From Bacillus sp. CGMCC 1.16541 (GTDB lineage Bacteria > Bacillota > Bacilli > Bacillales > Bacillaceae_H), in contig NZ_QFRU01000015.1 in the NCBI RefSeq assembly GCF_003184905.1, forward strand, positions 33,217 to 97,216: a stretch of 64,000 bases of DNA, in the 5' to 3' direction. This document shows, in pieces, positions 41,896 through 50,426 of this stretch. A program made the translations under genes and the position numbers. Below the pieces are notes generated by a model that was given only the letters and a program-made list of their open reading frames with translations, searched no databases and had not been told where the DNA came from. Every line of letters starts with the position of its first letter. Positions within the stretch are counted from its first letter, which is position 1.

Positions 41896-42972
41896 CTACA
41901 AGTGTCGACTTAATAGGTATTGTTGACGGAGTCTTTTTAGCCCTTCTTTGATTTTACGAGCACGAATTTCACCAATTCCCTCTACTTCATCTAACTCCTC
42001 TACGGAAGCGGTTGAAATGTGCTTTAAATCACCTAATTCATCAATTAAGTTTTCAATAATAATTGATGGAAGTCTTGGTATTTTATGGAGCATTCGATAT
42101 CCACGCGGAAAAACAGTGTCCTCAAAGCTTGTATATAATGGATAACCTAGTAGTTTCAGTAGTACTTGATCATCTAATAAAGTAGTGTGCGAAGGCTCTT
42201 GCATTTTCGCTACAATTTTATATGGATCTTGATCGAGGTCATACATATAGTCTTTGATTAGTAACACAGCTTCTTCTTCTAAATGTGACAATAACTCATT
42301 CATCTGTAGTCGTATTAGTCTACCTTCAATTCCTAACTCACTAATATAGCTTAGGATTTCATTTTTAATCCGCATAACCATTTCCACACGATGAAGAGAT
42401 TGAAGCACATCTGTATGTGTCACTTGTTCTTCAAATTCAAGTGCACTTAAACTATTAATTGAATCATCCAACACGGATTTGTACTTTTCTAACGTCTCTA
42501 ATGCTTGGTTCGCTTTTGCTAGAATTACACTAATATCTTTTAAAACATATTGCAATTGACCTTTATAAAGCGTAATTACATTTCGACGTTGAGAAATAGC
42601 TACAACAAGAGAACCTGTTTGCTTTGCTACTCGCTCTGCTGTACGATGCCTCATGCCCGTTTGTGACGAAGGTGTAGAGGAATCAGGGATTAATTGTGCA
42701 TTAGCGAATAAAATTTTATTTCCTGTATCATTTAAAATAATTGCTCCATCCATCTTAGCTAACTCATACAAGTGAGCAGGTGTAAAATGGCAATTAATAG
42801 AGAATCCCCCATCAACTAACTTCTTGACATGATCATTGTATCCTATTAGAATAAGTCCCCCTGTCTTCGCTCGTAGTACATTATCAATTCCTTCGCGAAT
42901 GGGTGTACCTGGTGCCACAAATTGTAGAATCTCTGAAATTTGCTGTTGATTTGTTACTTTTTCTCCTTCCAT
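41896..42972 (-). CDS. disA: DNA integrity scanning protein / diadenylate cyclase DisA
   Basis: Makes c-di-AMP from two ATP and scans DNA before sporulation; 358 aa. The DAC domain (about 1-145) has [19 protein letters not shown] and [15 protein letters not shown], the DGA and RHR active-site motifs. A helical spine and a C-terminal HhH DNA-binding domain ([21 protein letters not shown]) follow. It begins 3 bases after the radA remnant, so its normal operon transcription is cut by the element. Confidence 0.97.
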   Translation of the reverse strand: MEGEKVTNQQQISEILQFVAPGTPIREGIDNVLRAKTGGLILIGYNDHVKKLVDGGFSINCHFTPAHLYELAKMDGAIILNDTGNKILFANAQLIPDSSTPSSQTGMRHRTAERVAKQTGSLVVAISQRRNVITLYKGQLQYVLKDISVILAKANQALETLEKYKSVLDDSINSLSALEFEEQVTHTDVLQSLHRVEMVMRIKNEILSYISELGIEGRLIRLQMNELLSHLEEEAVLLIKDYMYDLDQDPYKIVAKMQEPSHTTLLDDQVLLKLLGYPLYTSFEDTVFPRGYRMLHKIPRLPSIIIENLIDELGDLKHISTASVEELDEVEGIGEIRARKIKEGLKRLRQQYLLSRHL

Positions 42973-42975
42973 CTC

Positions 42976-43707
42976 CTACCCTCCTAGCGTATACTGAAGA
43001 GCTTCAGAAACCGTTGAAACTCCTACAACTTCAATTCCTTTTGGAACTGTCCATCCTCCCAAGTTTTTTTCTGGGATGATTGCTCGCTTAAATCCTAACT
43101 TTACCGCTTCTTGAACCCTTTGTTCAATTCGTGAAACCCTTCTTACTTCACCTGTTAATCCAACTTCTCCAACCACTACGTCCGTTGGATTAGACGGGAC
43201 ATCCCGAAAGCTTGATGCGATGCTAACCGCCACTGCTAAGTCAATTGCAGGTTCATCTAACTTCACACCACCCGCCACTTTTAGATAGGCGTCCTGATTT
43301 TGAAGCAACAAACCTACTCGCTTCTCTAAAACAGCCATAATAAGTGATACACGATTGTGATCAACACCTGTAGCCATCCGTCTTGGGTTCCCAAAACTAG
43401 TTGGGCTAATTAATGCTTGTAATTCTACTAAAACAGGTCTAGTTCCTTCCATTGATGCAACGACCACTGATCCTGCTGCACCTTGAGATCTTTCTTCTAG
43501 AAAGATCTCTGATGGATTTAATACTTCTTCTAGTCCACTTTCTTTCATTTCAAATATACCCATTTCATTTGTAGAACCAAAGCGATTTTTTACAGCTCGT
43601 AAAATACGATATGTATGATGTCTCTCACCTTCAAAGTATAACACTGTATCTACCATATGTTCTAACAATCGAGGGCCTGCAATTGCTCCTTCTTTCGTCA
43701 CATGGGC
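42976..43707 (-). pseudogene. radA: 3' half of host radA, cut by the element
   Basis: About 241 codons matching RadA from the GHVTKEG region to the end: [20 protein letters not shown], the RadA-specific KNRFG motif, and the Lon-like C-terminal domain ([19 protein letters not shown]). The zinc finger, Walker A and Walker B (about residues 1-215) are missing from this side and should lie beyond the right edge. In frame, a TAA lies at 43708-43710, just before GTA GCC CAT GTG; translation could begin at GTG 43701 but would give no ATPase. Confidence 0.92.
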
Positions 43708-43712
43708 TACTT
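43701..43712. other. attL: Left attachment junction in radA (approximate)
   Basis: Host radA coding sequence is recognisable up to the CAT GTG ACG codons and stops resembling RadA within about ten bases (43703-43712). The sequence beyond is AT-rich with stops in all frames. The exact crossover cannot be fixed without the other junction or an empty site. Confidence 0.65.
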
Positions 43713-43729
43713 ATATTTGTCTAAAAAAC

Positions 43730-43797
43730 TGATAAAACCTTTAAACCATTGATACGAAAGAGATTTACGGATGATAAAACCCAACTAATGATAAAAC
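43730..43797. repeat. Three TGATAAAAC repeats at the element's left end
   Basis: TGATAAAAC occurs at 43730-43738, 43772-43780 and 43789-43797, all in the same orientation, 42 and 17 bp apart. The last two are extended to ATGATAAAAC and the first is CTGATAAAAC. They start about 25 bp inside the junction, where recombinase arm sites would be expected. Confidence 0.7.
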
Positions 43798-43824
43798 TTT
43801 ATTTCCACTTTAAACTTAAATGCT

Positions 43825-44418
43825 TTAATCATCAAACAGGTCTTTAAAAGTAGTTTTTGTTTCGCTATAACTTTTTATGTCTATGATGTTATCTCTTAGT
43901 TTATTCTCATTACGTTCAACTATTGAGGTACTTTGAACTGCCATCTTTTTCATTTCTTCTTTGTAAAATTCTATATCCTCTTTTAATGAAGATATTTGAT
44001 TTTTTAATTGAACATTCTCTCGTTCCAACTCTTCTGCGTGAAGTGATTTCTCTAAGCTGAATTGATAAGCCTCTAATAAAGTATCAATTACCTCAACTAA
44101 CTTATTTTTATTCTTATAATTCTTGATGACTATATCCTCTGCGGAAGGAATATTCCACAATTCTTTGACATCCTTTATAGGAGCAATAGCGGTTATATCT
44201 TCTATTTTCTTGTTTAGTAGTTCAATCTCTTTTTTAATTTCCTCATTAAATCTCCATGCTTGAATTGGAATATCGGTATATTTGACCAAATCAGCAATTT
44301 TAACCTTATTAGGATTTTTATTTCTTACATATTTATAAAGTAAGTCTTTTAAATGCTCTGTGTCATACTTCTTCGGTCTACCACCCTTATTTTTTTGATT
44401 TTTATCTTCTACTGGCAT
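43825..44418 (-). CDS. HTH and coiled-coil protein, possible TnpC-like accessory
   Basis: 197 aa, function not recognised with certainty. The N-terminus is basic with GGRPKKYD, followed by a possible helix-turn-helix (KIADLVKYTDIPIQAWRFNE, about residues 39-58). A long coiled coil follows at about 115-165 (LHAEELERENVQLKNQISSL). This resembles the small DUF6262/TnpC accessory proteins of Tn554-type elements, which bind near the ends. It is the first gene inside the left end and lies 19 bases after the serine recombinase, so the two are one operon. AGGAGGTGAATTCTA precedes the ATG. Its tail continues into the repeat region. Confidence 0.55.
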   Translation of the reverse strand: MPVEDKNQKNKGGRPKKYDTEHLKDLLYKYVRNKNPNKVKIADLVKYTDIPIQAWRFNEEIKKEIELLNKKIEDITAIAPIKDVKELWNIPSAEDIVIKNYKNKNKLVEVIDTLLEAYQFSLEKSLHAEELERENVQLKNQISSLKEDIEFYKEEMKKMAVQSTSIVERNENKLRDNIIDIKSYSETKTTFKDLFDD

Positions 44419-44437
44419 TAGAATTCACCTTCTTTCT

Positions 44438-44986
44438 TCATTTATTTATATAACGATACAGAGTCGTTTTGCTAACACTTGTTGCATTAGTAATTTCTTT
44501 TATTGAATAGTCCTTACTATTATACATTTTTAATGCTAATTCTATATTATTATTCGACTTCGGAGGTCTTCCTCCCTTCCTTCCCCTCATTCTTGAATTC
44601 TCAAGTCCTTCTTTTGTTCTTTGTGAAATTAAGTCCCTCTCAAATTGAGAAATTCCTGCAAAAATGGTAAACATGAGTTTACCTTGGGGTGTTGTAGTAT
44701 CTAACCAGCTTTCTTTTAGAGACTTGATATGAGCACCTTTTTGCTCAATTGCCTCTACGACCTTAAACAAATCTTTCGTGCTTCTGCTCAGTCTTGTAAG
44801 TTCAGTTACAATAATTACATCATTTTCTCGCAATTGTTCCATAAGTTTTTCCAATTCTACTCTTTCCAACTTTGTTCCTGTTACCTTTTCTTTATAAATC
44901 TTCTCGCACCCAGCTCTCTTCAATTGGTCAACCTGATTATCAAAATTCTGTGATTTTGAACTTACTCTGGCGTATCCAAATATCAT
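44438..44986 (-). CDS. Serine recombinase, resolvase/invertase family
   Basis: 182 aa. The catalytic serine lies in GYARVSSKSQNFDNQ (S9/S10), with the conserved arginines in TRLSRSTKDLF and QRTKEGLENSRMRGRKGGRP. A C-terminal HTH (YSIKEITNATSVSKTTLYRY) ends the protein. It has the typical length of small resolvases or invertases, not of large serine integrases, so it more likely resolves cointegrates or dimers or inverts a segment than integrates the element. AAGGAGGGGAACAG precedes the ATG. Confidence 0.93.
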   Translation of the reverse strand: MIFGYARVSSKSQNFDNQVDQLKRAGCEKIYKEKVTGTKLERVELEKLMEQLRENDVIIVTELTRLSRSTKDLFKVVEAIEQKGAHIKSLKESWLDTTTPQGKLMFTIFAGISQFERDLISQRTKEGLENSRMRGRKGGRPPKSNNNIELALKMYNSKDYSIKEITNATSVSKTTLYRYINK

Positions 44987-45106
44987 CTGTTCCCCTCCTT
45001 AGATATACATTTACCTATCCCTAAAGTACCATAAACGTATAAATACATCAATTTTGGGAATTTGATTTTGGAACTGTTTTTGGTTCTGGAATTCAGCTTA
45101 ATTTCA

Positions 45107-45165
45107 ATAAAAAAATAACTGGTTTCAAAAGTGCCGATAACGACCGTTTTTGAAACCAGTTATTT
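45107..45165 (-). terminator. Strong terminator after the mini-gene operon
   Basis: Arms 45113-45130 and 45148-45165 pair perfectly over 18 bp (core AACTGGTTTC / GAAACCAGTT) with a 17-base loop, and the minus strand continues with UUUUUU. It ends the transcript of the transglutaminase-like gene and the two small ORFs. A recombinase site is a less likely alternative. Confidence 0.82.
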
Positions 45166-45224
45166 ATTTGGTGGGGGACATATTATATAAAACAATTTTA
45201 TTACTATTTCAGTTAAAAAGAGCA

Positions 45225-45377
45225 TTATCTTCTCCAAAAGAAAATCCTTTTCCTTTTTAACCCTTCTAAAAATTCAAGTAACTCTCTTGTATCCTTTTCT
45301 CGTCTTATGGTCATTGGAGAAAGGGTGGGAAGAGGACAATACACTCTTGATTTAACTATAAATCTCTTTTCTTCCAT
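45225..45377 (-). CDS. Small basic protein, 50 aa
   Basis: Not recognised. Begins MEEKRFIVKSRVYCPL and ends RKRIFFWRR; strongly basic with one cysteine and three prolines near the N-terminus. AAGGGG lies about ten bases before the ATG. It starts 3 bases after the preceding 44-aa ORF and ends shortly before the strong terminator, so it is the third gene of a small operon with the transglutaminase-like gene. Confidence 0.5.
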   Translation of the reverse strand: MEEKRFIVKSRVYCPLPTLSPMTIRREKDTRELLEFLEGLKRKRIFFWRR

Positions 45378-45380
45378 TAT

Positions 45381-45515
45381 CTAAATACCCCTTTTTGCAA
45401 GAATCCGTAGAGCCTTTTGATTCATTTTTCTTACTTTATCAGATAAAAACAATTCTTCTGGAACAATCATCGGTCTTTTGGTTGGATTAGTCGCTTTCTT
45501 ACATTTTAGTGTCAT
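45381..45515 (-). CDS. Small basic protein, 44 aa
   Basis: Not recognised. Begins MTLKCKKATNPTKRPMI and ends KALRILAKRGI; one cysteine near the N-terminus. Its ATG overlaps the stop of the transglutaminase-like gene as ATGA, the classical arrangement for coupled translation, which supports that it is expressed. Function unknown: it could be a partner, regulator or substrate of the upstream enzyme. Confidence 0.5.
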   Translation of the reverse strand: MTLKCKKATNPTKRPMIVPEELFLSDKVRKMNQKALRILAKRGI

Positions 45516-46159
45516 CACAAATCACCTTTGCTTTCTATGCCTTTCGTTTTTAATACTCTATAATGGGTATCGTATTTTTTGCGAAGCCTCGATAAATTGG
45601 TAAAACCCATGATGCCGATTCCTGCTTTTAAAATTTCATCCCATAAAAAATTCTTAGGATATCCGTAATCTTTAATCGCATCAAGATATGCAGTTACACT
45701 CTTATCTAACAGATGTTTAGCATCTCTATCCAGTGCATCTTTATCCTTGGATACACCATACTCCATAGTTAATGGTTCGAGTGTTAATTTTACCCCGTTA
45801 TAAACTGGTGGATGTACATTGCCATCCAAAGTGTGCATAATGGCTGGGTCAAAGATTTCTCCATCTATTTCAACCCAAGAATGACTAAATTGGGTATTGG
45901 CTTCATAGTCTTCTACTTCCCCTATCACGAGTTCATTTTCAATTCCCTGCTCCGTTAATAGAATATGTAACATTGCAGAAATCAGATGACATCCCCCCGA
46001 TGCTTCTTCTGTTTTCGCTAAATAATTTAAAGTGGATTCATATGCATTATGTATCTCTATTGCTTGTGGATGATTAAGTTCAATTTTTTTCATATTACGA
46101 ATACATTCAGTGGATAAGAATGTTAGAAATTCTAATTTGCTATTAAAATGTGGAATCAT
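45515..46159 (-). CDS. Transglutaminase-like (papain-fold) protein
   Basis: 214 aa. A Cys-His-Asp set typical of transglutaminase-like enzymes is visible in order: C in ASGGCHLISAMLHILLTEQG (about residue 58), H in QFSHSWVEIDG (about 88), D in EIFDPAIM (about 98). The spacing resembles the transglutaminase-like/lasso B2 protease fold. The ATG at 46159 follows GAGGAGAAAAAG; a 25-codon upstream extension has no ribosome binding site. Substrate unknown: protease, deamidase or cross-linking activity are all possible. It heads an operon with two mini-genes. Confidence 0.65.
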   Translation of the reverse strand: MIPHFNSKLEFLTFLSTECIRNMKKIELNHPQAIEIHNAYESTLNYLAKTEEASGGCHLISAMLHILLTEQGIENELVIGEVEDYEANTQFSHSWVEIDGEIFDPAIMHTLDGNVHPPVYNGVKLTLEPLTMEYGVSKDKDALDRDAKHLLDKSVTAYLDAIKDYGYPKNFLWDEILKAGIGIMGFTNLSRLRKKYDTHYRVLKTKGIESKGDL

Positions 46160-46471
46160 CTTTTTCTCCTCGTATTTGATATTTAATTCACGACTCTTGG
46201 ATAGTTCATACACCTTACTTAACTTGTATCCCAATTACATGAGTATAAAGATTGGGATTAAGAAAGGGAAAAACCACCCCAAAGCTCCGCAAAGGCAAAA
46301 AGGATGGTCTTTCTGGTCGTTCTCGTAAATAATCCAATTTTTCGATGAACCAAACCATTAAAGCTCGGTTATATGGACAACAATAAATGTCCAGTATCGT
46401 TGTCTCTTTAAGATTACAATAAAAAGAATTAGGTTTCCAGTATATTATCCATAATGTTCCTTTTTAAGGGA

Positions 46472-46831
46472 TTAATTACTTTTATTTTTTTCATTCTTTT
46501 TAAAGGATAGAGGCTTTTGTTTTTCACGCATTTGTTGTACATATTCTTGCACTTCATTTGGAAGACTCTTTTTGTATTGGATGTCATTTGCAATCTTATT
46601 CAAAAGTTTTGCTACATCCTCTACTTTTTCATTAGAAATGGTCAGCAATAAATAGGATACGGTTTGTTTAGCAACATCCTTATCTAAAAACTCTTTTACA
46701 CTATTGGTTTCAATTGCTGTGACCAATGCAAGAGAAGATGAAGATAATCTGTAACTTGCCCCACCATTCCTTTGATATTCGTATTCCTTCTTTAGTTCTT
46801 TAATAAAATCTTCAAACGAGGCCTCTTCCAT
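46472..46831 (-). CDS. Unknown protein, 119 aa
   Basis: Not recognised. Begins MEEASFEDFIKELKKEYEYQ, is mainly helical by composition and ends in a lysine-rich tail. GGAAG lies 6 bases before the ATG at 46831; the longer in-frame ORF reads into a hydrophobic stretch without support. It is divergent from the small gene at 46973, with a shared 140-base promoter region. Confidence 0.5.
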   Translation of the reverse strand: MEEASFEDFIKELKKEYEYQRNGGASYRLSSSSLALVTAIETNSVKEFLDKDVAKQTVSYLLLTISNEKVEDVAKLLNKIANDIQYKKSLPNEVQEYVQQMREKQKPLSFKKNEKNKSN

Positions 46832-46972
46832 ACATTTCTTCCTTTCTTTACAATCCATACCTACAATAAAAAGTATTCGGCAAGAAGGTAAACTCTCCTC
46901 TTTCAACCTAAACCTTTTCTGGTTAAAAATGTAATAATTTGGTGTTATTATATAAGAAAGGTGTGTGAGAAA

Positions 46973-47155
46973 ATGCTGAGTGAAAAAATGATTGAAGAAA
47001 TGAAACGGTTTGATGACGCTTTTCCAAATGGACTATTCTGCTACCCTAAGTCAGTAAGGGTAAAAGTTAGAGCACTGAATGAGTATTGCAAAGCAAGAAA
47101 CATTACTCCACAGGAATTAACAAAAGAAGAGATTAAGAGGTTTATTTCCAAATAA
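46973..47155 (+). CDS. Small unknown protein, 60 aa
   Basis: Not recognised. Begins MLSEKMIEEMKRFDDAFPNG and ends EEIKRFISK. AAGGTG lies ten bases before the ATG; an earlier GTG at 46961 overlaps it. Similar short proteins of this style occur in Bacillus islands. It is followed after 70 bases by the CPCC gene on the same strand. Confidence 0.5.
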   Translation: MLSEKMIEEMKRFDDAFPNGLFCYPKSVRVKVRALNEYCKARNITPQELTKEEIKRFISK

Positions 47156-47223
47156 GTACATAAAAAAACCGACCAACTTTTTTACCTTCATTTCCTACTT
47201 AGAAATCAATATGATGGTGTGTT

Positions 47224-47496
47224 ATGAAATATACTTGTCCTTGTTGCGGTTATATTTCCCTTGATAGTGAAATTCACGATATCTGCGATATCTGCAATTG
47301 GCAAGACGAGCCAGTATCCAGAACTGAACCTGACTTTGAAGGTGGGGTTAATGGTAATGTAACACTTCGCCAAGCCCAATCAAATTTTGCTGAATTCGGT
47401 GCATGTGAGAAAGCATTTTTAAAAGTTGTACGCAAACCAAATGAACAAGATAAAAGAGACCCAAAATGGAAACCATTAAAAAATAAAAAGGAGTAG
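47224..47496 (+). CDS. CPCC-family cysteine-rich protein
   Basis: 90 aa. The N-terminus KYTCPCCGYISLD and the CDICNWQDEP segment give four cysteines arranged as a zinc ribbon; the WQDEP and RQAQ.NF..FGACE parts match the bacterial CPCC domain family. The role is unknown, but it is often carried in islands. The ribosome binding site is weak. A terminator follows directly. Confidence 0.75.
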   Translation: MKYTCPCCGYISLDSEIHDICDICNWQDEPVSRTEPDFEGGVNGNVTLRQAQSNFAEFGACEKAFLKVVRKPNEQDKRDPKWKPLKNKKE

Positions 47497-47522
47497 GCTT
47501 TTAAGGCTACCTACTCTTTCAC
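47489..47522 (+). terminator. Terminator after the CPCC gene
   Basis: GAGTAGG and CCTACTC form a stem around an internal repeat, followed by a moderately U-rich tract on the plus strand. Confidence 0.55.
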
Positions 47523-47644
47523 ATTTTGTCCTAAGAGGACAAGAATAACTAATAACTGGTAATAAAGAAAGTTTTAAAGAAAAGAAAATCGTATTAAAGC
47601 TGTTAGATAATATGGATAAGAAACAAGCCTCCTATGAGACTTGT

Positions 47645-48586
47645 TTAGTTACGAGGACCAAAAAATCTATCTCCATTTAAGTGAATCATATGGTCTGGAT
47701 TATCAGCTACCCAAATTTCTGTCTCCCATGCAATTTGGTCAATGAACTTTTTGAATCCATTTTTTGCAGACATATCCAAGAATGTTGTAACATAAACAAT
47801 TCCACAATTACAATCTTCGAGCATAGCTTGGATTTCATTAATTCGTTTCATCGAAATTGGGCCTACAGAAGTGACCGCTTCTATAAAATAGAGCCAGTTC
47901 TTTTCTTTCACGTACAGAACCACATCAGGTAGTTTATCATGGTCAGTGATTACTACCCCCAATTCTTCCAACTTTTCTCTGTTCTTAATTAAATCTTTCT
48001 TTTTAGTATCTCCTACATAAAGGACTTCTGCACCAGGGGCAAACCTTGGAGCAAACTCTTCGATAATAGCCTTTTGAAGCTGATTATGTGCTCCAGGGCT
48101 GAAATGCAGTTTTTGTCCATTCGCAACAACTGGAATCATCGCCATTTCCCTAACTTGTGTATATTGTTCCACTAAGGTTTCATGGTTTTCTAACCATTCT
48201 CTCAACTTTTCTTCCCATTCAACCGTTCCATATGCTTGAATGACTTCCAAAGTTTCATCGGCTAAACGATAAGAATACTTCGGACTATTAGTAGCCCTTT
48301 CGTCATCGTCATCATTTGAAACTGCAATCGCACCGTCTACAAATTGATGGATGCTCTCTTTTCTAATCGTTTCTCGGCTATTCGGTTTGTATATTTTTCC
48401 GTAATGCTTTGCCATAAACTCCATCATATCTACAATCCGCAAGGAATTAATTGAGGCATTAGCCCAACTGTCCTCTTCTTTTACTCCAGCCAATGCCAAC
48501 AATACATATCCACTTCTATCGTTGTATTGTTTTGGTGGCATACCTAATTGTTTCAATATGTCTTTAGCTTCTTGTAGCTTACCCAT
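47645..48586 (-). CDS. BsuBI/PstI-type restriction endonuclease
   Basis: Type II restriction enzyme, 313 aa. The N-terminal half (about 1-140) is a helical DNA-binding region with MMEFMAKHYGKIYKPNSRET; the C-terminal half holds the PD-(D/E)XK-type core DKLPDVVLYVKEKNWLYFIEAVTSVGP. BsuBI and PstI cut CTGCAG, so this is the probable but untested site. It is 16 bases downstream of the methylase gene and co-transcribed with it. No controller gene lies alongside. Confidence 0.9.
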   Translation of the reverse strand: MGKLQEAKDILKQLGMPPKQYNDRSGYVLLALAGVKEEDSWANASINSLRIVDMMEFMAKHYGKIYKPNSRETIRKESIHQFVDGAIAVSNDDDDERATNSPKYSYRLADETLEVIQAYGTVEWEEKLREWLENHETLVEQYTQVREMAMIPVVANGQKLHFSPGAHNQLQKAIIEEFAPRFAPGAEVLYVGDTKKKDLIKNREKLEELGVVITDHDKLPDVVLYVKEKNWLYFIEAVTSVGPISMKRINEIQAMLEDCNCGIVYVTTFLDMSAKNGFKKFIDQIAWETEIWVADNPDHMIHLNGDRFFGPRN

Positions 48587-48602
48587 TGTAAAAACTCCCT
48601 TT

Positions 48603-50135
48603 TTATCCTGCGTTTGTTCCCTGTCTTGGGTTGACTAAAAACAATTCTTCTATAATCGTATCACAAGTTTCTGTTGTAATGGAGTTTGTTTCCAATATTC
48701 TTTTACCCATTCTTTTAATATCTTTTAAGGAAGGAAGTGGGATAGCATTTACTTCTGTAGCATTTACTTGGGTACTGCCATTTAATATTCGATAATACGT
48801 ATCAATATATGAACTATTAAAAAGAACAAATAATCCATACATTTCTTCTTTAGTCATTTCACCTTCTAATTTCGTAATATAGTTTAAATGGTTCTCAATT
48901 CCAACTTTTGCATATATAAAATCATCAGCAAAATAGAGGGAACACTGTACCCTTCTTCGTTCTTCTTTACTTGTAAATCGTTTAACCAATAAATAGTTTT
49001 TGCTATCCAATAATACGCTTTGACTTTCTTCTGTATCCACTATATATTGTGGATTCTTTGATACTGGAACAGGAAAAGAAATTCTATTATTAATAAAGTG
49101 ATTCGCCCATAAAAGGGGAACTGTATTTTCTCCTGGTACTTCTTTGATTAAATCTAATGCTCGAAAATCAACAACAGGTCCAGTCTTTAAACGAAAGCCT
49201 AATGATATCAAATTATATTCCCAAGAATTAACAATAGTTAGTAATTCAATCTCTTCTATAGTTGATGGAATAAGCATAAACAAGTTTTCCGAATCCATAT
49301 CAACGACAGTGCCATAAGGCACTTGTTGGATAAAACTTTCTCCCATAAACATATTTTCAGAGGCAGAAATAGTAATAGTATCAGTTATTTCTGTAGTTTT
49401 AATAGCTCTTAATACAATCGCTTCCTGAAGTACCTTATCTCCATCAAATACATCTAATCTGGAATGGAAAAGGTGAATATTGGTTATCCGAACGGTATTT
49501 AAGAAATACTCACGAAACTTCCGAAAATAAAGACCAGAGGTAAAACTACGTGGAGTAATAAAAATCATCTCTCCATTTGGTTTTAGTAATTTAGCGGCCA
49601 TTGCCATAAACAAGAAATATATGTTTGGTTGACCATGTACAACTGAACTCATAACAACAGATTCAGGTTCGGCTTTAGCAATCTTTTTATATGGAGGATT
49701 ACTGATTATGACATTGTATAATTCTTCTTCTGATTTCTCTTCTCGTCCATTCCAGAAGTCGTCATTACTCAAAATGAAATTCTGGTCAAAAATGGTATAA
49801 GTAATCGTCTTTCCATTCTGCTCTAAAACTGTGCGAATAAGTTCCATGTTCTCCCTTAGGAGAGGGAGAACATTTTCATCATTTTCGTATAAGTCAATGT
49901 GTATATGTGTAATAGTGTTATGCTCCAAAATTATTTGGCATAATCCACCAGCAAGTATTCCCGTTCCTGCTCCTGTATCTAAAATTCGGATACTTGATTG
50001 ATTGTATTCCATCAAACTTCCCATAAAGTTTGCAATGGAAGGTGGAGTGAAGAACTGTCCGATTTTCTTTCGGATATTCTTTCCTACTCTTTTTCCATAG
50101 TCGATGGTTTTATCATAAATTTGATTAACTAACAT
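48603..50135 (-). CDS. Type II adenine-N6 DNA methyltransferase
   Basis: Cognate methylase of the adjacent BsuBI/PstI-type nuclease, 510 aa. SAM motif I is LDTGAGTGILAGGLC (about residues 51-65), the catalytic motif IV is SNPPYKKI (about 149-156), and a target recognition domain fills the C-terminal half. KKIGQFFTPPSIANFMG at the start is the usual entry to this family. It is transcribed first, giving protection before cutting. Confidence 0.92.
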   Translation of the reverse strand: MLVNQIYDKTIDYGKRVGKNIRKKIGQFFTPPSIANFMGSLMEYNQSSIRILDTGAGTGILAGGLCQIILEHNTITHIHIDLYENDENVLPLLRENMELIRTVLEQNGKTITYTIFDQNFILSNDDFWNGREEKSEEELYNVIISNPPYKKIAKAEPESVVMSSVVHGQPNIYFLFMAMAAKLLKPNGEMIFITPRSFTSGLYFRKFREYFLNTVRITNIHLFHSRLDVFDGDKVLQEAIVLRAIKTTEITDTITISASENMFMGESFIQQVPYGTVVDMDSENLFMLIPSTIEEIELLTIVNSWEYNLISLGFRLKTGPVVDFRALDLIKEVPGENTVPLLWANHFINNRISFPVPVSKNPQYIVDTEESQSVLLDSKNYLLVKRFTSKEERRRVQCSLYFADDFIYAKVGIENHLNYITKLEGEMTKEEMYGLFVLFNSSYIDTYYRILNGSTQVNATEVNAIPLPSLKDIKRMGKRILETNSITTETCDTIIEELFLVNPRQGTNAG

Positions 50136-50305
50136 AACTGCACCTCAAAGTGATTCATAATCTAACATCTTATTTTAACATAGAAAAAACATGCAGTTAA
50201 AAGAACTTACGATTACCTTAAAATCCCAAAAGTAAATGAGACAATCTTCTGCTGATGGTCTGTAAATGGTAACTCCTAATAATTTATAAAATGAAATTTA
50301 ATAAT

Positions 50306-50336
50306 AGAAATGAGCTTGGAGGTCTCGTTTCTTTTT
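50306..50336 (+). terminator. Terminator-like hairpin upstream of the OLD gene
   Basis: AGAAATGAG and CTCGTTTCT (one G-U pair) with a nine-base loop, followed by UUUUU on the plus strand. No plus-strand gene lies upstream in the 290-base gap, so it may attenuate the OLD gene leader or end a short RNA. Confidence 0.5.
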
Positions 50337-50426
50337 ATGGTAATAAGGAGTTTGAGAGAAAAGTTGAACTAATAGGAAATATGTTACAATATTACTAAGA
50401 ATTTGAGTTTTGAAGGAGTGTTTTAA

